A stretch of 39,432 bases of DNA from Mitosporidium daphniae (lineage: Eukaryota > Microsporidia). Every line of letters starts with the position of its first letter. Position 1 is the stretch's first letter. The notes under the pieces were generated by a model. It was not told where the DNA came from and searched no databases. It saw only the letters and a program-made list of their open reading frames with translations. This document shows positions 9,568 through 18,955 of this stretch, piece after piece. The stretch lies in assembly GCF_000760515.2 (NCBI RefSeq), contig NW_013546412.1:1-39432 (forward strand). The letters are read 5' to 3'. The translations under genes and the position numbers were made by a program.

Positions 9568-10641
9568 CTAATTTGCCCAAGCCATGTCTTGAAGTAGCTT
9601 CCGCTTTTTGGGCATTTTTGAGAGGTCTGGAAGAGGGCGAATATACGGTTGGGCCATCTGCAAGGGAATACGTTTGAACTCTGAAAAATTGTATGGCGGG
9701 AATTCATCTTCTTTGTCCTCTCGGGTCAAACGTTCTCCCAATGATTTTGAAATTTCACGCATTGATAAAAGATCTGGAGCAGTGGCAAGCGATTCTCGTA
9801 AATCTGTATGATGAGGAAGAAGATGCTTGAAAATTTTAAATAAATGACTCCTCAAAATCGAAGAAGAGGGAACCAGAGTCTCTTCACAAATATCCAGGTA
9901 TTCCAAAGCCAAATCACGAGCGGGGATGAATTTCCCACTAAACAATGCCGGATTATACAGTTGCGTTTCAGCGCACATAACACCATCACACCCGGTTTCG
10001 GATATACACTTTTCAATGTCTTCAAAATACAAGATATTTCCATTGGCAATAACTGGAATCGAAAGGGCCTCCTTGATGGCTTTGATTTGTGCCCAATCGG
10101 CAAGGCCTGTTGCATGGCCCCTTTGCTCTCTAATTCGGCCATGTACGGTTAGCAGAGAAGCGCCGGCAGACTCTATCATCTGGGCGTATTTAACCGATTT
10201 TTCGACGCTTGGAAATATTCGTATCTTGGCAGTAATGGGAACCGAAATGCCCTTTGCTACTATGGATATCATCTTTGAGATAAGATCCCACTCGTCCTGT
10301 AGGTAGGAGCCATAATGGCCCCTACGAGCAATGTCTTGAGGACATCCCAAATTTAGATCTACGCCATCACATTTATCTTGGACAAGCCTTGCAGCTGCCA
10401 AAAACATTTCAGCATCATTTGCACAGAACTGAACAATTAATGGTCTATCAAATGTCTCATCTGGCAAATGCTCCTTTCTATAGGCAGGGTTCTCAACAAA
10501 CAAGCGTGCATTGATCATTGGCGTGTAGCAAAGATGGGCGCCATATCGCCTGGCCATGACTCTCCAGGCAAGTTCGGATTGATCCACCATTGGGGCAAGA
10601 ATATATTTAGGGCTTTTCAAGACACCTTTGAACCAGTCCAT
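9568..10641 (-). CDS. DUS1: tRNA-dihydrouridine synthase Dus1 type
   Basis: FMN enzyme reducing uridine 16/17 of tRNA. It has 357 aa from the ATG at 10641, with APMVDQSELAWR, the FMN barrel, the catalytic cysteine in LNLGCPQ, GHYGSYL, TAKIRIF, TVHGRIREQRG and VIANGNI, all typical of Dus1. An upstream in-frame ATG at 10731 would add 30 residues (rich in Leu and Ile at first). I prefer 10641 because TTTTAATTT lies just before it and Dus1 proteins have short leaders, although the longer form could be a targeting variant. It is divergent from glycyl-tRNA synthetase. No intron was seen. Confidence 0.93.
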   Translation of the reverse strand: MDWFKGVLKSPKYILAPMVDQSELAWRVMARRYGAHLCYTPMINARLFVENPAYRKEHLPDETFDRPLIVQFCANDAEMFLAAARLVQDKCDGVDLNLGCPQDIARRGHYGSYLQDEWDLISKMISIVAKGISVPITAKIRIFPSVEKSVKYAQMIESAGASLLTVHGRIREQRGHATGLADWAQIKAIKEALSIPVIANGNILYFEDIEKCISETGCDGVMCAETQLYNPALFSGKFIPARDLALEYLDICEETLVPSSSILRSHLFKIFKHLLPHHTDLRESLATAPDLLSMREISKSLGERLTREDKEDEFPPYNFSEFKRIPLQMAQPYIRPLPDLSKMPKKRKLLQDMAWAN

Positions 10642-10759
10642 TATTTTAAAGGAAATTAAAATGTTCGCAAAACTAGCGTAATTTACACCCAGCTTCTTAG
10701 TCATCATTTCTAAAATCAAAATTAGTAACATTTTTCACTTCCCTCCTTTTTCGAAGGCG

Positions 10760-12752
10760 ATGACATCCATTCAGAATCTCTCCCTTGCTTCGACATTTTG
10801 CCGGCCTTCCTTGACACTTCAGGGGAGATCTAAACTTGATGAACTGTTGAAAAAGAAATTTTTCTACGCCCCTGCCTTTAGCATATATGGAGGTATTCCT
10901 GTCTGTTTCATTTCCGTTAGGCGTTGCTGGGCTTTATGATTTTGGACCGCCAGGATGTGCCCTTCAGGCCAACATTGTTGATCTTTGGAGGAGACACTTC
11001 GTATTTGAGGAGGAAATGTTAGAAGTTGATACCACCATTCTTACGCCATATGAAGTCTTGAAGTCCTCTGGACACGTTGATAGGTTTTCAGATTGGATGA
11101 CTCGAGACAGTGTCACCGGTGATGTTTATCGGGCAGATCATCTTTTGAAGGCTTGGATCAAAAAGCATGTCATTGAGGCAGCAGATGCCACGCCAGAGGC
11201 CATTGCAGATGCCACTATGGATCTTGCCAAGCTTGATGGATTTTCTCCGGATGAGCTTCAATCGAAATTTGCATCCTATGGTGTGCTTTCTGATCTTGGA
11301 AATTCACTTACTCCCCTTTCACCCTTCAATTTGATGTTTGGGACAGAAATCGGGCCCTCTGGACTTCTCAAGGGATTCATGCGTCCAGAAACCGCTCAAG
11401 GTCAATTCGTAAATTTCAAGCGTCTTCTTGAGGCAAATTCAGATCGAATGCCGTTTGCCTCTGCTCAAATCGGGAAATCGTTTAGAAACGAAATTTCTCC
11501 TCGTTCAGGGCTGCTCCGCGTCAGAGAATTTTTGATGGCCGAAATTGAACATTACGTAAATCCAGAAGCCAAAAATTTCCACCCCAAATTCGAGTCTGTT
11601 TCTTTCCATTCGCTTCCGCTTTTGTCGCGAGAAATGCAGTCTTCCGGATCTGAGCAGGTCTGCATGACACGCGTGGATCATGCAATTGAAAAGGGGATTA
11701 TTGATAATTCGACGCTCGGATACTTTCTTGTGCGAATTTATTTGTTTCTTCTGAAAATCGGACTTCACCCCGACATCATCAGATTCCGTCAGCACCAGTC
11801 CAACGAAATGGCCCATTATGCATCTGACTGCTGGGATGCTGAGCTGCTTACTTCGTATGGCTGGATCGAATGTGTCGGATGTGCTGATCGCGCTGCGTTC
11901 GATCTTACCGTTCATTCTCTCAAGACAAAGGAGAAACTTGTCGTAAGAGAGCGTCTTTCTACTCCCGTTACCGAGCTACGTGTAGTTGCGGAGTTGGATC
12001 GAAAGGCAATTGGAATTACATTTAAAAAAGATGCCAAGCTCATTTGCGATGCTATCGCGCTCGCACAAGAGGATCCCGTATTAATGGAGAAAATTTTGCA
12101 AGAGTCTCTAGATCGCAATAAGGTGGCGGTTCCCCTTGCAGGATGGAATTCTGAACGCTCGTCCGCCTCTTGTCCATCAGATTTTGTTGAGGTTCCTTCT
12201 CAAATGCTGGGTCTTCGAAAGGAGCTGACCACGACACATGTTCGAGAATACACGCCAGCTGTCATCGAGCCGTCCTTTGGAATTGGCAGGATAATCTATG
12301 CGTTGTTGGAACATTGCTACTGGGTTAGGGCTCAAGATGAACAGCGATCAGTTCTTTCTCTTGCCCCGCTTGTTGCGCCAACAAAGGTCCTCATTGCTCC
12401 ATTGCTTTCTCAAAAGTCTTTCGAGGATTTGGTCTCCAATATTGCTCTTCTTTTGAAATCGAAGGGTATTGCCACGCAAGCTGATTGCTCCTCTGCTACC
12501 GTTGGAAAGAAATATGCCCGTGCTGACGAGTTGGGAACGCCGTTTGCAGTTACCATTGATCATCAGACTGTTACGGAGGTTCAGGAAAATATCCCTGCAA
12601 CGGTTACTGTTCGGGAGAGAGACTCGACCACTCAAATCCGCGTTTTTATTAATGATCTTCCAGATCTAATTGAGAATCTTGTGCAAGGCAAGTTGCATTG
12701 GAATAATCAGCTTCTTTCAAAATACGAAGTCGTCCAGTGTTCCAATTGCTGA
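10760..12752 (+). CDS. GARS: Glycyl-tRNA synthetase (eukaryotic, class II)
   Basis: Charges tRNA-Gly in cytosol and, in most eukaryotes, mitochondria from one gene. Exons are 10760-10892 and 10921-12752, giving 654 aa. The intron is 28 nt (GTATTC...TTAG). Splicing joins KKKFFYAPAFSIYGG to VAGLYDFGPPGCAL exactly as in known enzymes. Motif 2 is FRNEISPRSGLLRVREF, motif 3 is EPSFGIGRIIYALLEH, and the anticodon-binding domain follows (LVAPTKVLIAPL, GKKYARADELGTPFAVTID). The first 23 residues lack acids and contain Ser, Thr and Arg, so they may be a mitochondrial presequence. No WHEP domain is seen. Confidence 0.96.
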
Positions 12753-13374
12753 TAAATAAAACTCCTTAGCATCTGTTTACAAATCTCGCAATCGCCGAGC
12801 TATTGCATTATGTGGTTAATTCAACACTGGAGACGTGTCATTTTGCCGCTCAAGTGGTGAAACCCACGGCACACCATTACTTTAAAACTTTGAAAAGGGT
12901 AAAACTTCCATTCAAGTTGCACAGAACTACCGTTTTGCGGTTGAGCCTTTTAAAAACCTACAACTTGTAATTACAAATCGTGTAGAAAATTAAAATCGGC
13001 GCAAATTGCACCCATTGTTAGGGTTATTTGGAAATCTGCACATCCAAAATGGCGCTAATGTGGCTTGCTGCTGGTGTGTCATGAAAACGGTTGATTCTGA
13101 GACTTTTCCTGTGTGGCAGGGAAAGGCGCTTGGAGCGGATTTAATATTTTAACACAATAAACTTGAGGGATTTCAGTCTATTCACATTGTGTCAAGCATT
13201 AAGAGCAACCTAACCCTAAAACCATTGCATCCGTTTTACGGTCTTGAATGGTGATATTTTGAAAATTTACAAAATAAAACAATGCTTGGATTTTATAAAT
13301 TCAATTTGCTTGAATTGCAAATCGCATAGTGGTCAGTGTCGCGCATGTGTTGAAAGTTTTCATTTACTTCCTTC
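12753..13374. other. Intergenic region with telomere-like CCTAACCCTAA motif
   Basis: A 622-base gap between the GARS stop and the MAM33 start. I see no frame, tRNA or conserved RNA. It carries GTTAGGGTTA near 13017 and CCTAACCCTAAA at 13209-13220, both one-and-a-half telomere-like units, and AAAATTTACAAAATAAAAC about 100 bases before the MAM33 ATG. It is unusually long for this window and probably mostly MAM33 regulatory DNA plus the GARS 3' end. Confidence 0.55.
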
Positions 13375-14268
13375 ATGTCAAGTACGGCCAAAAGATCACT
13401 TTCCATGAGCATGCTCGCTCGCAGATTCACCCTGGGCATGACAGTTAGCCAGACATCTGGTGCTGGTGCCATTTCTATTGCATTTGCCAATCCATCTTCT
13501 TCTCAAATATCTGTCCAAAGGAGATTTGCCAGCGGCATGACCACATCTGGCGGTTCTTCAGCTTCTCGTGCAGCTGGTGCAATGAAAAACACTCCAGAAA
13601 AGGCCCTCAAAGCCGCTATTGAGTCTGAGTTAAAGTACGAGAAGGAAATGACTGAAACGGACCCCATTGAGGTACCTTCCGAGGTTATAGAACATTTCAA
13701 AGCTCACGGTTTGACCATCTCGAAAGACAATACCGGTGATGCATTGGTGGTTCTCTCTGGTGAGAAAAATGGAACAAAGCTTTCCCTGGCCTTTGATGTG
13801 CGCCAAGTTTATCTCAACGAGCTTGGGGATGACGACGATCAAGAGACAATGGATAACGAGGAAAGTAACGAAGAAGAGCAAGAAGATGACCAAGAAGGCG
13901 ACGAAATAGAGGCAGATGAGGATGCAGACATGATGGACGAGGGTTTAGAGCCCGTTGCAGCCAAGCTTGTTCTTACTAGGGGCAATTCATCGCTCTCCTT
14001 TGAAATCAGTCTCTCTTCAGAAGGTGTCGAAGTTCACTCCATGCATACCGGCGCTCTGCCATTGAATGCAGAGCTCTATACATCCGATGTATTCACAGGC
14101 CCCAACTATGTAGACCTTTCCACAGACCTGCAAGAAGCCGTTAGCGGCTATTTGGAGACGTTTGGCATCACAGGAGAGCTTGCGGATGTGCTCAGATCGT
14201 ACATGGATGTCAAAGAACGCAAGGAATATGTCGCGTGGCTCTCCACGGTCCGTGACTTTTTCAAGTAG
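13375..14268 (+). CDS. MAM33: Mitochondrial acidic matrix protein, MAM33/p32 family
   Basis: Trimeric doughnut-shaped mitochondrial matrix protein involved in mitoribosome function and OXPHOS maintenance. It is 297 aa in a single exon. The first 60 residues are rich in Ser, Arg and hydrophobics (SMSMLARRFTLGM, QRRFASGM), typical of a matrix presequence. The mature part starts near KNTPEKALKAAIESELKYE, has a strongly acidic insert at about residues 150-195 (many Asp and Glu), and ends with the family pattern LQEAVSGYLETFGITGELADVL. It converges on RPL26 with about 65 bases between the stop codons. Confidence 0.93.
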   Translation: MSSTAKRSLSMSMLARRFTLGMTVSQTSGAGAISIAFANPSSSQISVQRRFASGMTTSGGSSASRAAGAMKNTPEKALKAAIESELKYEKEMTETDPIEVPSEVIEHFKAHGLTISKDNTGDALVVLSGEKNGTKLSLAFDVRQVYLNELGDDDDQETMDNEESNEEEQEDDQEGDEIEADEDADMMDEGLEPVAAKLVLTRGNSSLSFEISLSSEGVEVHSMHTGALPLNAELYTSDVFTGPNYVDLSTDLQEAVSGYLETFGITGELADVLRSYMDVKERKEYVAWLSTVRDFFK

Positions 14269-14333
14269 ATCACCCACTAAATTAATTGAAAACAAATAAA
14301 TGCACTTGACGAACACTTTGGGGATGTTAAGAT

Positions 14334-14929
14334 TTAATTAGCTTTTGGCTTGGCCTTGGAGGCGAGCTTTGCCAAGCGGTCCTTGTCAAGGTGAAGCTTG
14401 GTGATAACAAGATTCGATGGGTGGATGCCGATTGGGACTGTGGCGCCTTGAACCTTTTCGCGAGAGATACGCTCAATGTTGACGACAAACTTTTTGCGAT
14501 AGACGGCTGTGATTTTGCCCTCTCTGCCCTTGAATTTTCCGCTCGCAATGAGCACTTCATCGTCTTTCCTGATGGGCATGGATCTAACCAGATACTTCTG
14601 GCGCAGCTCCTTGGAGAGAGCAGAGCTCATCAGCTTTTGGCGTAGATGAGAGGGAGCAGTGAAGTGGGCCTTACGGCACTTTCTGCGCGATGAAGTCACC
14701 TCTATTTGTAAGATTAAGAAAGAAAAAAGGGGATCCGAAAAATAGAACTAAAATATAGGCCGATCAATATCAAAGAATTGGGGAAAATCAAGGGAAAGTG
14801 TAGGGAAACCCATCGGGAGAACATATGTCAAACATATCAAGGCTAACCCATGATACAGAGAACAAATATCACCCCCCTGAAGGACAGATGAAATACAAGG
14901 ACGGCAAACTAACCTGGATTCAGCTTCAT
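14334..14929 (-). CDS. RPL26: 60S ribosomal protein L26 (uL24)
   Basis: Large-subunit ribosomal protein near the tunnel exit. Exons are 14914-14929 (encoding MKLNP plus one base) and 14334-14701, giving 127 aa. Splicing gives [19 protein letters not shown], matching the plant and fungal start (MKYNP.VTSSRRK). The body contains [29 protein letters not shown] and [13 protein letters not shown]. The C-terminal tail is shorter than in animals. The intron 14702-14913 is 212 nt with donor GTTAGT, several times longer than any other intron here except the HOP2 one. The start is 50 bases from a divergent gene. Confidence 0.95.
14702..14913 (-). other. Long RPL26 intron (212 nt)
   Basis: This is by far the longest intron in the window, inside a ribosomal protein gene, a class that often hosts snoRNAs. 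The 3' half on the sense strand is pyrimidine-rich. I see TGATAT-like stretches but no convincing C/D or H/ACA box pair, so a hosted RNA is only a possibility. The placement is fixed by the conserved N-terminus of the protein. Confidence 0.8.
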
Positions 14930-14979
14930 ATTAGCGTATGTAAATTAAATTTCGAATTTATGAAATTTAAATTTTACAA
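14930..14979. promoter_or_regulatory. 50-bp divergent promoter with AAATTT boxes
   Basis: This lies between the RPL26 and 14980 start codons. It contains three copies of AAATTT-type sequence, including the palindrome AAATTTAAATTT at about 14964-14975 and TTAAATTTCGAATTTA. Because it reads the same on both strands it can serve both genes. The function is inferred from recurrence at many starts in this window. Confidence 0.55.
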
Positions 14980-15690
14980 ATGTCAGTTCCTACTGACCAA
15001 GTCAGGGAGCGCATCGCTCAGGCGAAGGCTCGCCTTAAACAACAGATTGCCCAACAGCGCGCCAATCAATTACAACTTTCAGAAGAAACTCCTGAAAAAC
15101 CGGGAAGCTCATTTCTTCCTACTTTGCATATAGAAGAGCAGTCCGCATCGGAACTACCTGCTCAGCAAGATTCGTCTTTTTCGAAGTCTGCAATGCATTC
15201 GAGTGGCCGGAAAACAATGCCTGCTTGGAGAATGGCACAAATCGACGAGATTTCCAAAAGGAGATCGGGGATCAGTGTTGGAGCCTGCAGATCGGCCTCG
15301 GATAGCATTAACACAAAAACGCAGGTACTCCTCGATCGGTTTCGCTCCTCTCTCAAAAAGACAACAGCCCCGGTGGAAATTTCCGAAGATACCAATGGCG
15401 CCAGAAATTTTATTGAAAAAACGGCAGCCAGTGATGGCATTCTGGATGAATCTCGGGCTCCATGCGCTCTGCATTTTGTTTCTGGATGCAAATCTTGCGC
15501 CGCTGCATCGCCAACTACAGAGAACGTTACACAGGCAGAGGCCGAACATGGTTGGCAATCGCATCTTCTCTTTTTCGAAAAAGAAGCCGGTGAGCGCCAG
15601 TTAAAGACAGACGCAGAGAACCTGCTTGTAATCGATCCGCGAGAGCGGATGGCTACCTTACAGCCAGTTTCAAAGCGAACTCGAAAGTAG
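14980..15690 (+). CDS. Unrecognised basic protein
   Basis: A 236-aa protein in one exon with a good AAATTT context at the start. The N-terminus is helical and charged (VRERIAQAKARLKQQIAQQ), the middle is Ser/Thr-rich, and a C-terminal block has GCKSC, GWQSHLLFFEKEAG and LLVIDPRERM, ending in a basic RTRK tail. The final block loosely recalls the C-terminal tails of spliceosomal CWC27-type proteins, but without the cyclophilin domain and not convincingly. A small nuclear protein is plausible. I do not name it. Confidence 0.7.
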   Translation: MSVPTDQVRERIAQAKARLKQQIAQQRANQLQLSEETPEKPGSSFLPTLHIEEQSASELPAQQDSSFSKSAMHSSGRKTMPAWRMAQIDEISKRRSGISVGACRSASDSINTKTQVLLDRFRSSLKKTTAPVEISEDTNGARNFIEKTAASDGILDESRAPCALHFVSGCKSCAAASPTTENVTQAEAEHGWQSHLLFFEKEAGERQLKTDAENLLVIDPRERMATLQPVSKRTRK

Positions 15691-15848
15691 CTTTTCGGCG
15701 CGTCCATAGTAAAAAGTTCTGCTTTTGAACCGATTTCGACACATCAACAAAGAGGCATTTTCAAGCCGTTTGCTTACAACGCCTTCTGCAATGGAACATT
15801 TGAGAGATGCATCCCCGTTTGGTAGAAAGTCTTTTGAATAAATTTAAT

Positions 15849-16206
15849 TTATTTGTTTTTGCCTTCGAGAAGCACTCGAGCCTCGTTGATCTTTGAAGCA
15901 ACATAGGGAGAGCCTCCGCGGTCCGGATGATTTGCCATTAATACGCGCCTATATGCGTCTTTTATCCGCTCGTGGGAATCATACTCCCTACGTGGTAAGG
16001 GCATAGTGGTACCGAACGCCAAGGATGAGCGAGGCCTCCCTTCGCGTCATGACGGGAGCGAATCCGCCTTGATGGTAGTGGATGAACGGGGATGTTCCTG
16101 TCAGCTGTGAAATTTTATTCATGTTGCGCCAGGCGCGCAGCAGCCCCCGTGCAGCCAGCGAGCCCCCGACTAGCGCTACGCCGCTAATGAGCAGCAGCGA
16201 CGTCAT
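15849..16206 (-). CDS. PAM18: Mitochondrial import motor J-protein PAM18/TIM14
   Basis: Inner-membrane J-protein that stimulates mtHsp70 in the presequence import motor. Exons are 16013-16206 and 15849-15987, giving 110 aa. The intron is 25 nt. The N-terminal span ([17 protein letters not shown]) is the membrane anchor, followed by [23 protein letters not shown] as in DNAJC19/Pam18. The J-domain then has [20 protein letters not shown] with the HPD motif, ending LLEGKNK. Splicing is required because the HPD half is in another frame. It shares a 57-bp promoter with the p25-alpha gene. Confidence 0.96.
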
Positions 16207-16263
16207 TAAGAATTAAAATTTAATTTTGCTAAATTTGAGCCCAATTTAATCAAACAGCAATTT
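16207..16263. promoter_or_regulatory. 57-bp divergent promoter (PAM18 / p25-alpha)
   Basis: The short gap between two start codons contains AATTAAAATTTAATTTTGC and AAATTTGAGC, close to the PAM18 side. Function in both directions is inferred. Confidence 0.45.
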
Positions 16264-17151
16264 ATGCAATCCAATCCGGTCATTGAGGATGAAATGGCGC
16301 TCGATGGCGCTATTTCTGCACACAAAACGCCACAGATTGGCTTCACAATGGAAGCCGCCCCACAAAAAGAGGACCTGCCCCAAATTGACGTTAATCAGCA
16401 CTCTGCATTTTCGATGGATACCGATCGGCAATCCACAGATGGAGGCTTTGATACTTGCAGGGAAGAAACCGATTTATTTGAGCGTCTGTTCACAGTTTTT
16501 GAACGGTTTTGCCGTTTCGGAGTACCATCTGGCCAATTGTCTGCTGCAGGTGTGCCTTTGATGGATGGGTCACGATACGTAAAAATTTTCCGTGATGCGG
16601 GCATCCTCGGGGGTAATCATGGGCTTTCCGGACGACGGGCAACGTCTACAGATTGTGACATTGTTTTCAACTCGATCAGGCGCATCAATGAGCGCAAAAT
16701 CAACTTTGACCAGTTCGTGGCAAGCATTGATGCTTTGGCAGCGCGTATCGGCACTGAAGTCGCACCGTTGCTACAACTGGTGGCAGCCTCCACAGGCCCA
16801 ACTCTGATGGGTACAACGACACCCCATGCACCAGCATTAGCTACTGGACAGAGACTTTCCCTTGCAGAACGATCGCAACTAGCGACCGAAAGGTCCATGC
16901 TGGCCATTGAAAGATCGACGATTCCCACGGCTCGACACTCGATTGGGTCCCCATATAAACATCAAAGGGCTGAGGTGAACCGTTCGCCGAGATACTCCTT
17001 ACGCTCGCAGCCTAACACCGAAAAAATGGTAAGATATATTTTTTGACCCTAGCCGGATGTTTTTGAAAGGCTCTGTGACATCAGCACATTTACAGGCACA
17101 CAGAAGCAGAAGATGAGCGAACTCCGTGTTTTCCGCCCCTCTGCTCAATAA
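16264..17151 (+). CDS. p25-alpha (TPPP-like) domain protein
   Basis: p25-alpha proteins bind and bundle tubulin and are found mainly in organisms with cilia or flagella. Exons are 16264-17028 and 17053-17151, giving 287 aa. The intron is 24 nt. The core (about residues 68-160) shows VFERFCRFGV, MDGSRYVKIFRDAGI, TSTDCDIVFNSI and KINFDQFVASIDALA, the full p25-alpha pattern. The second exon supplies VFERLCDISTFTGTQKQKM, which matches the conserved RLTDTSKFTGTHK tail of TPPP. Between them is a basic Ser/Arg-rich linker with repeats of ER-S (SLAERSQLATERSMLAIERS). No doublecortin domain is seen, so it is not an apicortin. Confidence 0.88.
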
Positions 17152-17309
17152 AAAATTGAAAAATCCAAGCATAGTGGAGAGGCAGCTAGTTCAAATGGAA
17201 AGGCAGCTAGTTCAAGTGGGGTAGGTGTCCTCGGGAGAAGGGTTGATATCAATACCTTGAGTTTCAGTGATGTCCTTTCTTGTGGGAGAGAAAATAGATC
17301 CATAAACCA

Positions 17310-18898
17310 CTAGAAGAGGATATTCCAATTGTCAAGTAATCCGCGGTTGCGCAGCAGCAACATACTCAGTAGCGAAAGGATCAGCATGATCACCAATGTG
17401 CAGTAGAAAGGTGTTGCCGAGTAGTTGTAGTGGTAAAGAAACGAAAGCGGCGGCAACGCCACAGGATCTGCATAAACCCACGGCAGAGGAATGTTCATGC
17501 TAAAAAGAGCGCTAATGATGGATATCGGCATCGAGATAAAAGTGATAACTGTCAATTTTTTAAGCAAGGCGTCTCTGTAGGAGCACGATGCAATCAACGC
17601 TAGTTCTGCAACCTGGCAATGCTCTTCAAGAGCGCAGTTCAAGTTCATCTCAATAGCAGCAAGCTGCTCTAAAGCGTCGGGAAGGCAGGCGTCACTACGC
17701 TCGACACCAAGACCCGCGAAAAGTTCAAAATGCGGGACAAGGTATCTGCGCAAATGAGCAAGCTTACGTCGTTGCAGCCAGAATTCTCCGAGCGAGGGTG
17801 CCTTCTGTTGATGTTTTTAGGGTTAGGGTTAGATCTGGTTCCAAACCGGATCCTAGTGATGGAGGCAAGTTTGGACTCTTCGAACCGATCGAGGAATAGC
17901 TCGGTTTCTTTTTGAAAAAGAGAAAAATAAGTGGCGGCCAGACGTTCAAAACAGACGTGATAAAGCAGAGCGACTATTTGAGGATAGGCCACTACGTCTC
18001 CAGAAAACGCTCTAGGAAGAGCCACACGCCATACGTTATAGGAGCCATCGATGCTGTCCTGAGATAAGCTTTTTTGATGGCCCTTATGTTGAGTATTCAC
18101 GCAATTCTGCTGCTGATAATCCATATGGTGTTGATGGCTCGCACTTAGATTGTCTACAGGCATATTTTGAATGCGTACGGAAAGTGTGCCATGATGGTTT
18201 CTGCTGATGGCATCGAAAAAACTGCCACAGTATGATAGGGCAGAAAGGCGAAGGGTGATGAGCGAGTCTCCCAATGCAATTGCACATATGTTGAGCCGGT
18301 GGTCCGTAAGCTTCCTCGTTGCCACGCTATGGGCTTCAGAGGGCAAAGGCGCATATAGTGAAAATGAACTCTGATCCTCAATAGGAGTAAGACGTGGGCG
18401 ATCCTTTGCATCTAGTTGTGCAGCCACCCCGGAATAGTATGTAGTCAAAGGAGTAGCGTCAAATGCAATTGCAAGAATCACAATATACCGAGGATTGTGA
18501 ATAATTTTTGGTAGTGAGTGACTGATCATGGGGGTTGTCATATGGGAAATGATTCTTGCAATAGTCTCGGTCTCCAGGTCAAATAGCTGCTGCAGGTAGG
18601 AAATATCGTCAAGTGTCGGCTTGGCCACATCCAACCAAAAGCATCGGGAAGGATCATAATGCGGTCGAAAAAAATCTGCAAGTGCATCACCTGTGATTCC
18701 AGACTGAAGAAACTGGTTCATCGTCCACAAAGAGTGCTTAAAGAGGGGATCAAATTTCTGGCGATTGTAGTTCAATGGGGAAAATATGCCATATGGCGGT
18801 ACGCGCTCCGCGCGCAAATTGTTGTCTTGGTTGCTGAGGCTATCCCTTAGACTGCTATGCATTGCAGGGTGTGGGGAGCAACGCTTCCGCATCGGCAT
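17310..18898 (-). CDS. CorA-type Mg2+ transporter with an internal frame break
   Basis: Membrane Mg2+ (or other divalent) channel of the CorA/Alr type. The N-terminal part from the ATG at 18898 has FWLDVAKPTLDDISYL, the usual CorA entry. The C-terminal part has the stalk helix RRYLVPHFELFAGLG, then KKLTVITFISMPISIISALFSMNIPLPW (first membrane span with the GMN signature as SMN) and a second span (FYCTLVIMLILSLLSMLLL). The two parts are in different frames and meet between about 17850 and 17790. No GT-AG intron with matching phase that keeps the stalk could be found. One intron from about 17846 to 17748 fits the phase but removes a conserved-looking helix. A TTAGGG-like repeat lies in the break. 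It may be a sequencing error, a real frameshift, or unusual splicing. Confidence 0.75.
17817..17832. repeat. Interstitial telomere-like repeat TTAGGGTTAGGGTTAG
   Basis: Two and two-thirds TTAGGG units lie inside the CorA-like gene, exactly where its frame breaks. The same motif in shorter form is at 1909-1920 (a delta-COP intron) and 13209-13220. On the sense strand of the gene it reads CTAACCCTAACCCTAA and includes branch-site-like CTAAC. Confidence 0.8.
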
Positions 18899-18955
18899 GA
18901 TGGAATTGAAACAGACTGCCAATTAAATTAAACTTCAAAAATAAAAAAATTATTT
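18899..18955. promoter_or_regulatory. 57-bp divergent promoter (CorA-like / RRP1)
   Basis: An AT-rich stretch with AATTAAATTAAAC and an A-rich run just before the RRP1 ATG. It separates two divergent start codons, so it probably serves both. Inferred from position and motif recurrence. Confidence 0.4.

Noticed and set aside
12753-13374. Search for tRNA or spliceosomal RNA genes in the longest upstream gap
   Set aside because: No B-box-like GGTTCGA and no recognisable U RNA core sequence was found by eye.
14847-14895. GATACAGAGAAC followed by CCCCCCTGAAGGACAGATGA, recalling the ACAGAGA box and later segment of U6 snRNA
   Set aside because: The AGC catalytic triad and the stem-loop pattern are missing, and the stretch lies in the RPL26 intron on the opposite strand. 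Probably chance.
17739-17760. A 22-nt GTAAGC...GCGCAG intron in the CorA-like gene
   Set aside because: It gives the wrong frame (a stop within a few codons), so it cannot explain the frame break.
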